DNA from: Schistosoma haematobium
Lineage: Eukaryota > Platyhelminthes > Trematoda > Strigeidida > Schistosomatidae
Length of the DNA: 64,000 bases
Direction: 5' to 3'
NCBI RefSeq assembly: GCF_000699445.3
Contig: NC_067200.1
Coordinates: 7,376,450-7,440,449 of the forward strand
The notes beneath the pieces were generated by a model that saw only the letters and a list, made by a program, of their open reading frames with translations, searched no databases and was not told the DNA's origin. Below are positions 22,365-33,774 of this stretch, one piece after another (position 1 is the first letter of the stretch; each line of letters starts with the position of its first letter). The position numbers and the translations under genes were made by a program.

Positions 22365-22505
22365 TTGTTATCAGAAAGGGGTTTCGTGGAGATCATAGTT
22401 AAATCCGTAAGTCAATTAAAGCTAGACCACCATGGAAATCCTGGAAGCATTGGACGGTCGTTTTGTCCTAGTATAGGACTCCTCAGCAGTGCGCGTCCGA
22501 TTGTG
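22365..22505 (-). mobile_element. SINE-B fragment with hammerhead, antisense
   Basis: It starts with the family 3' end in antisense (AAAGGGGTTTCGTGGAGAT). In reverse complement the hammerhead has CTGAGGA and GTCC/GGAC intact but AAAA instead of GAAA, so the catalytic G12 is lost. It breaks off after GCGCGTCCG. Confidence 0.75.
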
Positions 22506-23573
22506 TTTGCATTGTGTGGTTATTGGTTCTCTGAATACCTCGACATCTAGTACACTATGTTATAATGTAGTTAATTGATTATTAAATGATCGATTTTAAT
22601 CATTTAGCATAGATTTCGTATTAGTTACCACTAGTCAACTAGAGGTGTCCAAAGTCTTTAAGAAACTGGTTAGATCCATGAGAATTTAGATTATTATCAT
22701 CAGCATACAGTGTCAATTTCAAAAGTTACCACTTAGTTATTCCTTAGCTTATTTGTGACTGTGATATCCATTCGAATCGTAAAGGGAACATAAACTCCCT
22801 GGAAAATGAGGATAAGCTTTACTAATGACTAGTACTAACTAGCACAAAACTTAAATTCTGAATCCTTACCACTATCGCTAGTGATTCTGAAAAGTTTCAC
22901 TCTCATTTTTATTAAGGATTAAACAAATTTAATGCATAACATCAAAATAACTTACAACCATTGAATGTGGGTAATTATACTAATTGCCAGTATTCTATTC
23001 ACAACACATTGTTATTATCTAATGTAACCTGTATCACTTAATTAGATGATCAGTTCTAATTGAGGTTTATGATATAGTTATATCAATTGAACAACCATAT
23101 GGTTTTGGTGAAGTTGCATTCTCTAACCTTGATGGCCTAGGTTATGAAACTTTTATGATCTTTCTAAACAACATTAGCTTTACAAATGATACTAACAACT
23201 TATTCTGTCGACATTGAATTTCATAGTATGGTGAAGATTTACAACTCAGGTGGATACTTTTGATGACATTGTGTTTTTTTTGTTGAGCTGGATGGTTTAA
23301 TTCTACAGATTTCATTGTCCTTACAATGTGAAGTACTCTTTGATATTATTTGTCTAGAGTAACAATGAAAGTCCCTCAATTAAGCCATTTACCTGTGAAA
23401 ACACCACATTTCCGAAGAATACTGAGTTTCATCGGTTAATACCAAGAATTTTTTATTATCTTACCTCATATTTATTATACAATTGTGTTTTTTTCTTGTG
23501 ATAGCTGTAGTCTTCATAAGTTTTATCGTTTTTAATTTTCTTGTATTCCTTTTTCTGTTCGTCTTTTTAAAAG

Positions 23574-23671
23574 GTCCAAAATTAAATTTGGCCATGTCAT
23601 CAAGTCGTCTTCATAATATCAACCATCCGAACAGTAATAATCTCCGTGCTCACGGGTCACGTAGTGAATAA
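23574..23671 (+). CDS. NPC1: NPC1 last exon and stop
   Basis: It completes the split Gly (GPKLNLAM, cf. human GPSVNKAK), then encodes a short polar tail rich in Ser, Asn and His ending HGSRSE, and stops with TAA at 23669-23671. The acceptor is TTTTTAAAAG before 23574, preceded by a long pyrimidine-rich run. The tail has about 32 residues and lacks the human C-terminal LLNF motif. An AATAAA at 23760-23765 could serve as the poly(A) signal. Confidence 0.88.
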
Positions 23672-23759
23672 CTGAGCTGTAATTTGAAAATTTTCATACA
23701 CACATACTATTATCAGAACAGAATAATGACAAAGTTACTTTGTAATAGATAGACAGATA

Positions 23760-23765
23760 AATAAA
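23760..23765 (+). terminator. Possible NPC1 poly(A) signal
   Basis: AATAAA lies 89 bp after the stop codon. Such hexamers are frequent by chance in DNA this AT-rich, so this is only a candidate. Confidence 0.35.
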
Positions 23766-24584
23766 TAGTTTTGATTTTGTCACACCAGGTATACTGTTCA
23801 TCACATCGTTCATCGTGCATACTCTGTTTGTTTTCTTATTACTCAAGTAATGTATATTAAAATTGTGTATATTCCTCTCACTCAACTACATGGTTGATAA
23901 GATCATCATTTATAAAGATTTGGATATATGCTATATATATGTAGAATTTGACGTTTTATGATTCTTATTGGTACTACCATCGTCAAAATATTCTTGTATA
24001 ATCTTTTATTACTTATTTCATATATAAGTAGTTTCTGTGTATGCAAATGCATAATGATGGAATTGATCTTAGTTATTGTATCATCAAAATATGTTATATA
24101 AGTTATGTTATATGAATACTACATATTTGAATGTAAGGGAGTAATTTTCATTATTAACTCGGTTTTTTTATGATTTCATTTTGCCAAGATTCAGCTTTTA
24201 AAAATACACATCACAATATCATTTTCATTCAATGTTTAATACACTTCCTCACTATACCATAATGACATCTATTTTGTGTGTTTTCTTTGTAATTTTGATC
24301 ATTAACCAGAAATCTCATTTGTTTCATTCTTAGAAATGAAAGTTCTTCATTTTACTAAGTTTTCTGATTTGTTTCTTTGTTCTGTCAGTGAAGAGTAATT
24401 AAGTCCAAACAACCACCTTAGACATTAATAAGTAACATTATACACGTAATTTTTTTGGTAGATGAGGGTATATATTTATGAGGTTTTGGGATGATTTGTT
24501 GTTAGGTTTCATAAAGGTAACATTGTGTTAGATAGATTTGAGCTATTATGCAATTTATGTGGGTATGTAATCTGATTCTGTATA

Positions 24585-24938
24585 TGACAAGTCTCGTCGA
24601 TTGAACGCTATATTCGTTTCCTAAGCTATTCTGGTAACCCGCAAGCTAGAACTACACAGAGACCTGAACACCAGAGAGAAGACGCAAAGTATGACAGAAA
24701 TACTTTACTTCAAGGTTCGTTTTTGTACAGAAAACATGGGTATTTATAGATGTTAACGGTTGTTAAGTCAACATCATATTTCGGTCAATTCGTTAACGAC
24801 ATATTATGCTACTGACCGATAGTAGCACGCCATGTTGGAATTCTAGAATGCTTCATCATGCTCTGATTGGCTAGGACTCTTCGGCTCCTTTAGGGCCTCT
24901 GGAGGCTCCGTTGAAGTTCTTCGAAAGCCGACTCAACA
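24585..24938 (-). mobile_element. Solo LTR with GTATA target duplication
   Basis: The 354-bp segment begins TGACAAG and ends CTCAACA (TG...CA), and is flanked by GTATA on both sides (24580-24584 and 24939-24943). The reverse complement has a TATA-box-like CTATAAATACCC, which suggests the LTR is transcribed from the - strand. There is no internal retrotransposon sequence next to it. It differs from the LTR at 29802; the family is not known. Confidence 0.85.
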
Positions 24939-25329
24939 GTATAAAGCAGTTTTTGCTTTAATTACTGGTACAATATATGGGTTAAGTTTTCATCAATGGT
25001 ATTTCATAGAATCACTGGGTTATTTACTCTGATTAAATATATAGCACAAAGTTGGAATTTATCAGTGATCTGTTCCTTCGGAAGTTTTAATATAGATTTT
25101 GAACCTGTCTTGCAATGACGGGATCAAGTAATACTCATGATAAACCCCTTCAGACTTCTAAGTCAAAGGACAAACAAAAGTGATAAGTGAAAGAAATCAC
25201 ATATTTAGCTATAGACAGGAATGAAAGAATACGATGTTACCAGTTACTGGTTAAAAAATAAACCAGAGTGAAACATTCTAGTTATCGATACATATTGTCC
25301 TTGGTCATAATGATAAGGGACCCGGAACA

Positions 25330-26060
25330 GTTAGAGAACGCGCGAAATTTGCAGTAGATATCAATAGAACTGCCACATCCATCCCATTGGGAGATGTTTG
25401 GTTAAATTAAGGCCAGTCCACTCGAATTCCGCCTGTAACTTCTAATGCTACTGTTGGTCCCAAGCCCAAATAAAGGAGGAGGGTTTGGCATGAAGTTAGC
25501 ATCCCCATCTCGAGGAAAACAACCTTTCTGAAAATAACGCTTACCAGAATAAACAATTTAAACTGCCCCGGAATTTGAAGGAAAATTATGACGCCTCTTG
25601 AGGAAAGCCGAGACTCGTGGGGAGACCGATGTCCCTTCCAGCATCCAGACCGACAATAAATATAGGTACATGGAATGTTCGGATAATGCAGGAGACCGGT
25701 AATACCAACCGAATAGCCATGAAAATGAGCAGATACAGCCTGAAGGTTGTCGGAACCTATTGGACCCAAACTGGACAGCAAAGGTTGGGTACGGGAGAGA
25801 TGCTGCTGTACCCCTGTCACAAAGAATAAAATGCTCCACACACTCAGGGAGTTCCTCTGACACTATCCAAAAAAGTATGAAATGCATTTATATGATGGAA
25901 ATCTCACGGATCCAAGATCATCAAAGCATCATTTAAAACAAAGAAGGAAGAATTACAATGAATGTTATCCAATGTCATGCAACCGCCATTGATAGCACCG
26001 ACAACGATTTTCTCGACAGCAATATCACTGAACTGTGATAGGATTTAATAAAGCCATTAA
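25330..26060 (+). mobile_element. RTE-like element, 5' end with broken endonuclease domain
   Basis: The translated pieces include INIGTWNVRIMQETGNTN (typical start of an APE-type endonuclease), YSLKVVGTYWTQTGQQRL and GEMLLYPCHKE, followed by NAPHTQG in a new context after a stop at 25827-25829. GTWNVR is the metal-binding N motif region of RTE endonucleases. The upstream part (from about 25330) looks like non-coding 5' sequence. Nothing of the reverse transcriptase follows, so the copy is 3'-deleted, which is unusual for this class. Open frames on the - strand here are shadows. Confidence 0.75.
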
Positions 26061-26329
26061 TACCTATGAAAGGTTATTAAAAATCCTCCCATTACGTAAT
26101 GAGTGATAATTATGTGAATTTCGGACAGATAGCTGATAGTAGTTATTCGAAAGTGAGTGCATCCGCTAGAGAGTTGATCTAGACTTAATGTTCTGATATG
26201 CAATAAACCAATTATTTATGTTCATACACGCTGACTGATGATGTATACAAGTCAATTGCAAGCATCAAGTTTGAGATACTATGGAGATCGGTTTGTATAA
26301 ACTTGAGTGATTGTTCCGTTGTACTATTT

Positions 26330-26435
26330 AAACTTGGATTAATTCTAATTTGGTTATCTAGTCTCTGAAGAAGTGGCTTACACTAAGTCTCGAAACGTCA
26401 AAAAATCTAATTTTTTCCACTCATTGGGATATTAC
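26330..26435 (+). mobile_element. Possible Penelope-like element tail
   Basis: CTCTGAAGAAGTGGCTTACA followed by CTAAGTCTCGAAACGTC has the shape CTGAAGA ... CGAAACGTC seen in tails of Penelope-like elements, where a minimal hammerhead is known. Stem II cannot be drawn cleanly next to GAAA (AGTG/CACT leaves several extra bases), so this is a weak call. Confidence 0.4.
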
Positions 26436-29149
26436 AAATATATTATTTATTTATAACAATCTACCCAATGCTCAATTTATTAGAAACTATCAAATCAAAC
26501 CTCGGTAATGATACCTATAAAAAGTTATATTGTTTCTGGTGTTTTACCGCTTGTTTATTATCAAGTAGCATATATGTTGGTGTATAGCAGCAATCGTCAT
26601 TAACTGTAGTAAGTTTTCATAGAATTCTGACGGAAATGCTGAAGCAAGAAAACTGTTGACCTAGGGGCACGGAAGGTCATGTATGAACTCTTACAGTGTG
26701 TGAAGTTGTGAAACGCAATTACCGTTAGATAATGAACTACTCGAAGGATATAAATATCTGCTTTTGATATTTAAATAACATAAAGGAAATCTCCAACGTC
26801 TTTGAACACGGACCATAGGTCAGTTTCTGAATCAGTATTAAAGATATCTACCTATATGCCTACAGCGTTTCTGTCGAGGATAAAGTGACTGGAGTGAGGA
26901 CCTTAGACAGTACAATCTTGGCCGAATGTGATTTAGGTTGGTCCTTGAACAGATTCTCTGAGGCAGAGCAATTTACTCCAACAATCAATGTGTACTTTTT
27001 CTGAGTACGGACTTATACGATTAATTCAAGAAATCCTTTAGTAAAAGTGTAGTTGTATCTTATGTGACTCAATTAAATATTAGGATAAATGTGACGTATT
27101 CGCTTGATTAGTTGTATAGCAAAGGATAGGTCAATAGAAATTCAGCGGTAAGGCCACAACTACACCTATCGCATATTACTGAAATATAGGGCTGGTACAG
27201 TTCCAAGTAAGGCAATTTGCTTACTTGGGAAGTTAAAGGATGGGGATATTCATAGTTGATCAATTCTTGCGACTGGACGTAATCTATAAATAACTGAAGA
27301 TTATTATTCCTTGCTGTACAATGGTTCTGATGTGATCTTGATTGTGAGAGAATTAGCTAAATAGTTTAACAGAAAGAGTGTAGCTGATAGTTGATTTTTT
27401 GAGTGTCGTGAATTCCTAAGTGACACGGCCTTGACGGCACAGAATCCCGTCTAAATGGAATTCTCAACGAGATGGTTGATGAATTTAAGACTAACAGCAT
27501 ATATTACTATATATTTTAAGACTTAAAACTTTGGTGGTATTAAAGGATAAATTACTTGTTCATAACCCTTATCTGTTCGTCTAACCCTAACCTTGCTGAT
27601 CTGATAAGTAGATCAATGTAGCGTTTACGTTTGAAGTCGCTGTATTCCATAAAGTCAGATACCATAGACTCCGAGGTAGTGCTGAGATTTAGGTTACAGG
27701 TGTACCCATGGTGTATTTAGTTAGATGCCCACTCTGCTGTTTTCTGCAGAGTAAAATCTCCTTCCTTATTGCATGTTAATTTTTGTCCAGGACTTCTGCA
27801 GCCTTAATTTTATACTTGATCATTTTTGGTTAAATCTTTATTATTTGAATTTAGTTAAGATTAACCTTTATCATTTTGCTTCGATATTGTATGATGCCGG
27901 ATCACTGACAACATGCTCTATCTTGACGAGACTCAAGGTTACAGCATGGTACAGTACTTGTTGTCGTTTAGTGAGTGTCTGTTAGGAACGTTTGTCTTTT
28001 TAACTGGATTCTTGTAGACTGAATTTGATCGAATTTTTTAAGAATATTCGTCTCGATTCCTATGTACTTAGTAAATGTAGTTAGCAACCGTTTTTAGTGT
28101 ATGGTACGTCGTGTAGAATTAGGGAAAATTAAAACTGCGTAGTTGACAAGCGACATTATTTAAGCATTTAGGACTCCCAAAAAATTTTATCTTTATAGTA
28201 GACTTATTAAAATATATAGAACACAGTAGTGGGACATAACTGAGCCAATCTTGAATATGATAAGTCGTTTTCTGGGTATGGATAAACATTTGTAGTCAGG
28301 TCGTTATACTATCTACAGATTGGTTAACTTAACTTATACTAATTGAAAAGTGATTTTAAGGCTGTAATGATATCTGAATCGGTTAGAATATTTTTGGCAA
28401 TGCAATCTAATCGACGTTGACAATCATGTAACAAAAGTATTGCTGACTCACAACAGTACTGTTGAAGAGTATCAATTTCATGAAAACTTATTTCTGTAGT
28501 GAGTAAACTTAAAAGTCTTAAATCACTATTAAGAGATAGTTTGAAGTTTTACCTCACAAGAAAAGAATTTTTACTCCTTAAGACTAGTTACTAACCTAAC
28601 TCAAACGAGGCTCATTTCAAGGTAAGGTAACTACTTTGAACTTAATTTCTCTTTCTAGTAAATATCAATTGAACCTGCACTGTCTGGTTTGTGTGAGTTT
28701 CTCGTGCCAACTGAGTTGTAAAATCAGCTGTCATGTGGCTCACTAAAAGCTTAAAAATACAGTCTGGAATAGGGTTCAACAAAATTACTTCTCTATCTGA
28801 CTTCAACTATTTGAGCATAACAATCAAACGGGAAGGAGTTCAATCAGATGCCTGTTTTTGCAAAATAACCATTTTTCCACCCGACGCTCAAATTCTTCAA
28901 ATCTGTCGTCAAACTTATTAAAATATACACTACTGAAAACAGTGATTCATTTATCCACTTTCTGGGCAGAAAAAGTCAAATTACTTAGTTGATCTTTGGG
29001 AATCTGGCTTGCCCAGTATACATGGGCGTGAACCATACGCTCCCTTTTAAGTCCATTCATTACTGTCTTGTCATATTACAACGCAAATCGACTATTCTTA
29101 CTCAGTCTTTTATTCCTTCAACTTGTGCCTTACCTCAAAACGTTTCCCC

Positions 29150-31095
29150 TTCAATACGATCAGATCGGTCGGTCAGTCGAGCACAATGTAGAACTTGTAC
29201 ATAAAATTGGTCCAAGTTGCCATACCCCATAACCACATGAAGACGAGATCGTCACGTGGAATTTCAGAATAGTAGATGTAATAACAGTATCAGTGGTAAC
29301 AGTAAAGATTAGGCACTGAAGATACGAATCAAAATGAAAACAAACATAAGTGAAGTAAAAACACGAAAAACGTAATGGTAATTAGGAATCTTATAGTTTG
29401 AGGGAAGACAAAGGACGGATGCATAAGCACCGCTGCAAAACATTTTGACTCATATCATTTGATGCCTCTAACCCTTAGTTATGATGATCACAGTAGCCCG
29501 AATCAGGTGGTCTATATCTATTTACATGGATAAATTGAATTGTCACTGGCTTCATGAAATGATGTCATGTTTTGGTTTAGCCGCTCATAGCTTTCTTCAG
29601 ATCACCACTGAACCGTGAAACATCGCCCGTCCGGATAGTCGGTGGTTGAGCACACATAACACGTGTTCCGACCATCTGAATTGGTGATTTACTGCATGAT
29701 CAGTCAAACTGCATTCCTTACCTAGTAGCTTATTCCTAACCCAGACAGGTCTTACTCTTTGGTTCAAAGATTACACGAGCAATGATTCGTAGACAGCAAT
29801 ATGTTAGGATAGTCGGAAAAATATACCAATAATTATCGTGTTAAGTCTATGGTGGCCTTGGACCTTAAATGTACATTTCCTATTGGTCGATGTTTGTTTC
29901 ACTTGTTAAATATTGTGTAAATGTTGTTTTCTATTTTATGGTACGATGTTTGTTTGTTTGGTATATAAATAGAGTATGTCTGAAATACAATGATTTATAA
30001 CTCAGAGGCTGTGACTTGTGTTTCTTGACTCAACTGGCTGGGACAGACAGCAAAGCAGGGCCAGTCAGGGCACTAGGTCGTCCACTACGTGTTTTACGTG
30101 TCACTGTGATCGATCGATATAACGCTGCGTATCAAAAACCCGCAGTCTCACACGTTACAACACAATAATGAATTACCGGTAATCTATGAGTATCCCCTAC
30201 TCTTAATCGCCATGTTACATATTCAAAATGTGAAGAAGGGCGAAATGCTACTCAGTTACCTCACTCTTTGGTTTGAAGACAGTTTCCTCGTCTGCGTTAA
30301 AAGTGACGCGAGTTAGCAAATCCAGTCGAGCCTTTCGAACCAGTGAAAAGATTTCTGCGTACAACAGAACGTCAATACTGACGAAAGTCCAAAGATAAGT
30401 GAAGCGATCAGTGAGTTCAACCACTTCACCCCTTATCTATAACCTAGACAATGACACGTGTCAGTCCTGAAGCAACATGCCACATTTGACGTGAGTGAAC
30501 CGCATCCCAAACATGCTTGGATTGTCTCCTAGGCTGGTCAGAAGAATGAATTTTGCCAGCATCGTCACCAAACTGAACTGTATCACCTGGGAGTCCTTAG
30601 TCAACATGTGAATACCATGGTAAAGATAGATGCTTGACAAGTCAGACAATGAAAGTTTTGCTTCTAAAAGCATGTTTATAAAAAACTTAAATAAAAATAA
30701 GGAAAGCGTCCAGATCAGGTCTTCTCCTCACAAGCTCTAGTTGAACGTCTAAGTGTGATTAGGGCTAATATTTTAGACGGTATATTAGTTAATCTGATTT
30801 CTCTGTGACTGTCACAAGAGGATGTTTGTCCTTTCTTATATACTGAAACTATCAGCGATGGAGATCAGTCAGATGGGATCACATTTGGCGCCCAGGTTCT
30901 ATATAGGATCTCAGTGCAACTGCTAATGTGTGACCAATTTCCGTTAAAACCCTAGGGGTTATTCCATCGGCTGTGTCCGTTGACTACGGTTGCAGTGAAT
31001 GCGTGCCGGCGTTTACGTTTCCTGAAGTTTTTGAGTGTTGGACTATTAAGAGATTGAGAAATTTCAGGTTGTTCTGCAATTTCTAGTTAACTTAC
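29150..31095 (-). mobile_element. Old RTE-like element, antisense, interrupted by an LTR
   Basis: On the - strand the pieces follow the family order: an N-terminal RT region with a VYKKGQTSSCDSHR-type block (about 30780-30870), an ADD region decayed near 30560-30600 followed by GDNPSMFGMRFTHVKCGMLL (about 30480-30545), the thumb region, then the TKTWH..-type C-terminus near 29550-29580 and a 3' tail near 29160-29210 (TCAGTCGAGCACAATGTAG). Many stops and frameshifts are present. The solo LTR at 29802-30162 splits it. It is more decayed than the 8885 copy, hence older. Confidence 0.75.
29802..30162 (+). mobile_element. Solo LTR nested in the old RTE element
   Basis: The 361-bp segment begins TGTTAGG and ends TTACAACA and is flanked by CAATA (29797-29801 and 30163-30167). 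It contains a TATA-like GGTATATAAATAGAG and a GACTCAACTGGCTGGG segment shared with the 20195 LTR. Removing it and one CAATA restores continuity of the surrounding antisense RTE sequence, so it inserted after the RTE copy. The 5-bp duplication fits Ty3- or BEL-type integrases. Confidence 0.88.
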
Positions 31096-31099
31096 GATC

Positions 31100-31800
31100 C
31101 TTATTGTTGCACCAAAACCAATCGATATCATCTGTCCCTAATAGTCTAGAGACGCATCTTTGTCACAATGGGCTTCTTCATGAAGTTTGGGTGAGATTAC
31201 GATTGACGAATATGAGGATGGCAAGTGATAAAGGTCTGTAAAGTCATTTTGCGTCATTTGACTATTTTCTTCGACAGAATAAACTTCGATGCCGGTAGTT
31301 CTGGTGATCTTAAGAATCCTGACGGCACATGTAACCAGTTTGTCTACAGCGTTATTTTGAAATGAGACAAGGACTGCTTGCACTTGTTAGGGAAGCTTTG
31401 AAAAGAAGAGTTGCCTTAACGCATTCCCGTCAAAAGTTCGTTGTCCAATGACCTCTCGAATACATAGCAACAATCTGTTGCCGAACCATGTTGCAACTCG
31501 ATGTTGTGGAAGAACTGGTCTAAACCTTGTCTATCCGTTATGTCTCCATGTTTAAGGATAGCCTTTTTAAAGTGTCGTATGTTTCAGAAACATAATTGGT
31601 GAACATGCCAAGTGTGACGTAGCTGTTAAAATTTCGCGTCATTGCTTTGACTACTGCCTGTAATTGTGCACGTGGGTCTGTCACAGCGTGCTCGTGGACA
31701 TCAGCCTCAGTGTAGCAGAACCAGGTTTCGGGACTGTCGAGACACAAAGGTAGGAGGCGAAAGATTTTGAATCTATTTCCAGTCCGAAATAATTAAAATA
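31100..31800 (-). pseudogene. LTR-retrotransposon gag-like fragment, broken
   Basis: On the - strand one frame (31538-31747) carries DSPETWFCYTEADVHEHAVT, resembling the PW-F-E segment near the N-terminus of Ty3/gypsy-type gag proteins, and continues with LQAVVKAM and VSETYDTLKRLSL. After a frameshift, a QRTF/QLFL-type and a KCKQ/QAVLVSFQNNAV stretch follow (31138-31383), with HEEAHCDKDAS at the end. No zinc knuckle, protease or polymerase was found. Several frameshifts and stops make it non-functional. The family is not certain. Confidence 0.6.
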
Positions 31801-32806
31801 AGATGTACTTATGGGCGGGAAAAATGGCCGGAGACATAAAAACCATATCGTCATTTGTTAAAAAGGATAAAAATAGATATTTGATATTCCTACAAGGAAC
31901 AGATTCACAGTTTATTGTTTGATGTACCGGCGTAGCACGTGTACAGACTCGTGATCTGGTTCTTATGAGTGAATGGACGTTTTCAACCAGAGTTTATGAA
32001 ATATAAGCCGAATAGTTCAGCACCAATGTCGAAGACTATTCACAGCTACATCGTCATGCATGGAGTTCGAACCATTCAAATAATAAGCTTTGTAACGTGC
32101 TAAGCACAAAGCCGTTTGTTCGAAATGCCGAAATTTATATAAAACAATCCATACGAAACAACAAAACACCATCAAACACCAGGTGAATGGCTTGGATACA
32201 TTGTGTATGTAAAATAAAATCGGTTTTCCAAATGACTCTGAATTCATCAAGACAAAAACCGTCCATTAATAAACTCGGAGACTTAACTTAACAGCCCAAA
32301 ATCAAATGCCAAGAAACTCACCGTTCTTATTTTTTCTGGGAAAGTGTGATATCTCACATTCAACAAAGAACTGCTTGTAGTAAATATATTTCAAGATAAA
32401 CCTTATTCAGTCGTCATATTTGTTCTGAGAGAGATTGCCAATTTTAGTGACAAACTTTTAATCCGTTTACAGCTCTCGAACATTTTTCCATTTTCTGACG
32501 AAATCGTAACGCAATGTGCTAATATAATTTAACTCATTAAAGCGCTGGTTTTGAAGCTGACTTAATGCGGTCTTTTGGTTGTGGCCATGGTTAGTTTTTT
32601 TATTATCTTGAGTACGCGTCCGAATTTAGACAGAAATAAGAATAAACTTAACAATCTTAATAACATATATAATTGCTGCTTATATTTTGTAGGAAAGAAT
32701 GAGGCAGGATCATCTCTGTAAATTTCCTCCGTGTTCTCTTAATTTCAATTCTCAGCTCGCGGGTTTGAAGGTGATACAAAAAAGCAAAATATTACTTTCA
32801 TTATAG

Positions 32807-32868
32807 AATTCCATAGGATTATGGGAGGATATGATAAACAAAACTTCAAAGTTGAGTGCTTCACTAAA
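32807..32868 (+). CDS. MTSS1: I-BAR exon 1 found (first helix, C-terminal part)
   Basis: A 62-nt exon encoding NSIGLWEDMINKTSKLSASL plus two bases of Lys. It matches the human YPVWEDFINKAGKLQSQL stretch of the first IMD helix. The acceptor is CATTATAG before 32807 and the donor is GTAAGT at 32869. It was too short to appear as an open frame, and its identity rests on the match plus exact phase with the next exon. Confidence 0.85.
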
Positions 32869-33615
32869 GTAAGTTGTTAACATCTAAATTTAAATTTACG
32901 TGGAATGCATTTTATGATAAAAAAACTCAGAATGCTCAGGTCTTTAAAGTTTACAATATGTCAACCAAAATGAATACAGATGTTGGAGTAAATCCCTTTC
33001 CGTTTATGACCTTAACAATACGCCAATGTATTCGGCGTAGGCTGAGTGCATTGTTCGCAATCAAACGATTTGTAACCTACTTTTGTCACTTGCTTTCTCG
33101 TTTCTGGCTATGAAATAAGTTCTTGTTGACTGATACGACTTTATAATAATCAAAAGTCTAGCTTAGAAGGGTTTATTCATTACTGCCCCAACATTTCGCC
33201 ACAAATGTTGGTTATAGCAGTTGGGTTACTTACCAGTGTAGTTCACTTGTTGTTCTTAAAACCTCATTAAAGAGAAGCTTTATTGTATTTTCCTCTAAAC
33301 CATTCGTACACAAATCGGTATTTCGGAGTCTTATTATTCAAATCAATCAGTGTTTAAAAAGTCATAACAAAGCTATAAACCACTAAATGACTGATTATTC
33401 TGGATTTGGTCAAGTGGTGAGAATATTCGTGCTCTCTGTTTTGGGTTTGGTTCTGAAAAACAAACGACCCTCTTACTAATTAGGTCATAATGATTCATCT
33501 GGTCAATCATTCGGAGTATTGTGTAATTATTATTGTTAAGTAAAATATTCCAACTTATATGAGGAAACAGTTACTCCGATCAAGTAATTATAACGTATTT
33601 TTGTCTTTTATCAAG

Positions 33616-33774
33616 AACTGTGATTCAGTGCATCGGTGGGTTTCTAGAAGCATTTCAAAAAATTGCTGATTGTGCATATGGCAGCAACTGTGGTTTAAAG
33701 GATTTGGGTTCTTCAATGACTCGATTCTGTTTGCGCGAACGGGGACTGGAATCTAGATTACGCACTTTTAACAG
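33616..33774 (+). CDS. MTSS1: I-BAR exon 2 (second helix)
   Basis: It completes Lys and encodes TVIQCIGGFLEAFQKIADC, LKDLGSSMTRFCLRERGLES and RLRTFN. Human MTSS1 has FLDAFQKVADMA, REIGSALTRMCMRHRSIEA and KLRQFS in the same order. Acceptor AG at 33614-33615; a second AG before 33629 would break the match upstream. The donor is GTAACT at 33775, splitting Ser (AG + T). Confidence 0.92.

Larger units (their letters stand above)
21245..23573 (+). other. Last NPC1 intron with three SINE-B pieces
   Basis: It holds SINE-B copies at 21285-21430, 21880-22090 and 22365-22505. About 22560-23480 shows no recognised repeat or coding. Confidence 0.7.
1342..23671 (+). other. NPC1: NPC1 (Niemann-Pick C1) homologue gene, 3' portion, nine exons
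   Basis: NPC1 is a polytopic late-endosome/lysosome membrane protein that takes cholesterol from NPC2 and passes it to the limiting membrane. Nine exons join in frame with consistent splice phases to give 621 whole codons and a TAA stop. Recognised family blocks, in order: GALTTMPAVRVF (end of the sterol-sensing domain), SMPTDSYMLDYF, VCGGTGCYN and SSWIDDYFDW (third luminal loop), [55 protein letters not shown] and [10 protein letters not shown]. Human NPC1 has 1278 residues, so about the C-terminal half is present. The cytosolic loop encoded by the second exon is longer than in human, and the human C-terminal LLNF lysosomal signal is absent. The introns are full of retroelements. Patched, Dispatched and NPC1L1 share the fold, but the loop motifs fit NPC1/NPC1L1 best. 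Confidence 0.95.
23672..32806. other. Interval between NPC1 and the first found I-BAR exon
   Basis: It holds the NPC1 3' UTR, a solo LTR, a 5' RTE fragment, a Penelope-like tail, a decayed RTE split by a second LTR, and a gag-like fragment. The stretch from about 26450 to 29150 holds nothing I can identify. The start-codon exon of the I-BAR gene should lie in or beyond this interval but was not recognised. Confidence 0.6.

Noticed and set aside
25407..25887. 144- and 109-residue open frames on the - strand
   Set aside because: They are opposite the recognised endonuclease piece of an RTE element and have no family features.
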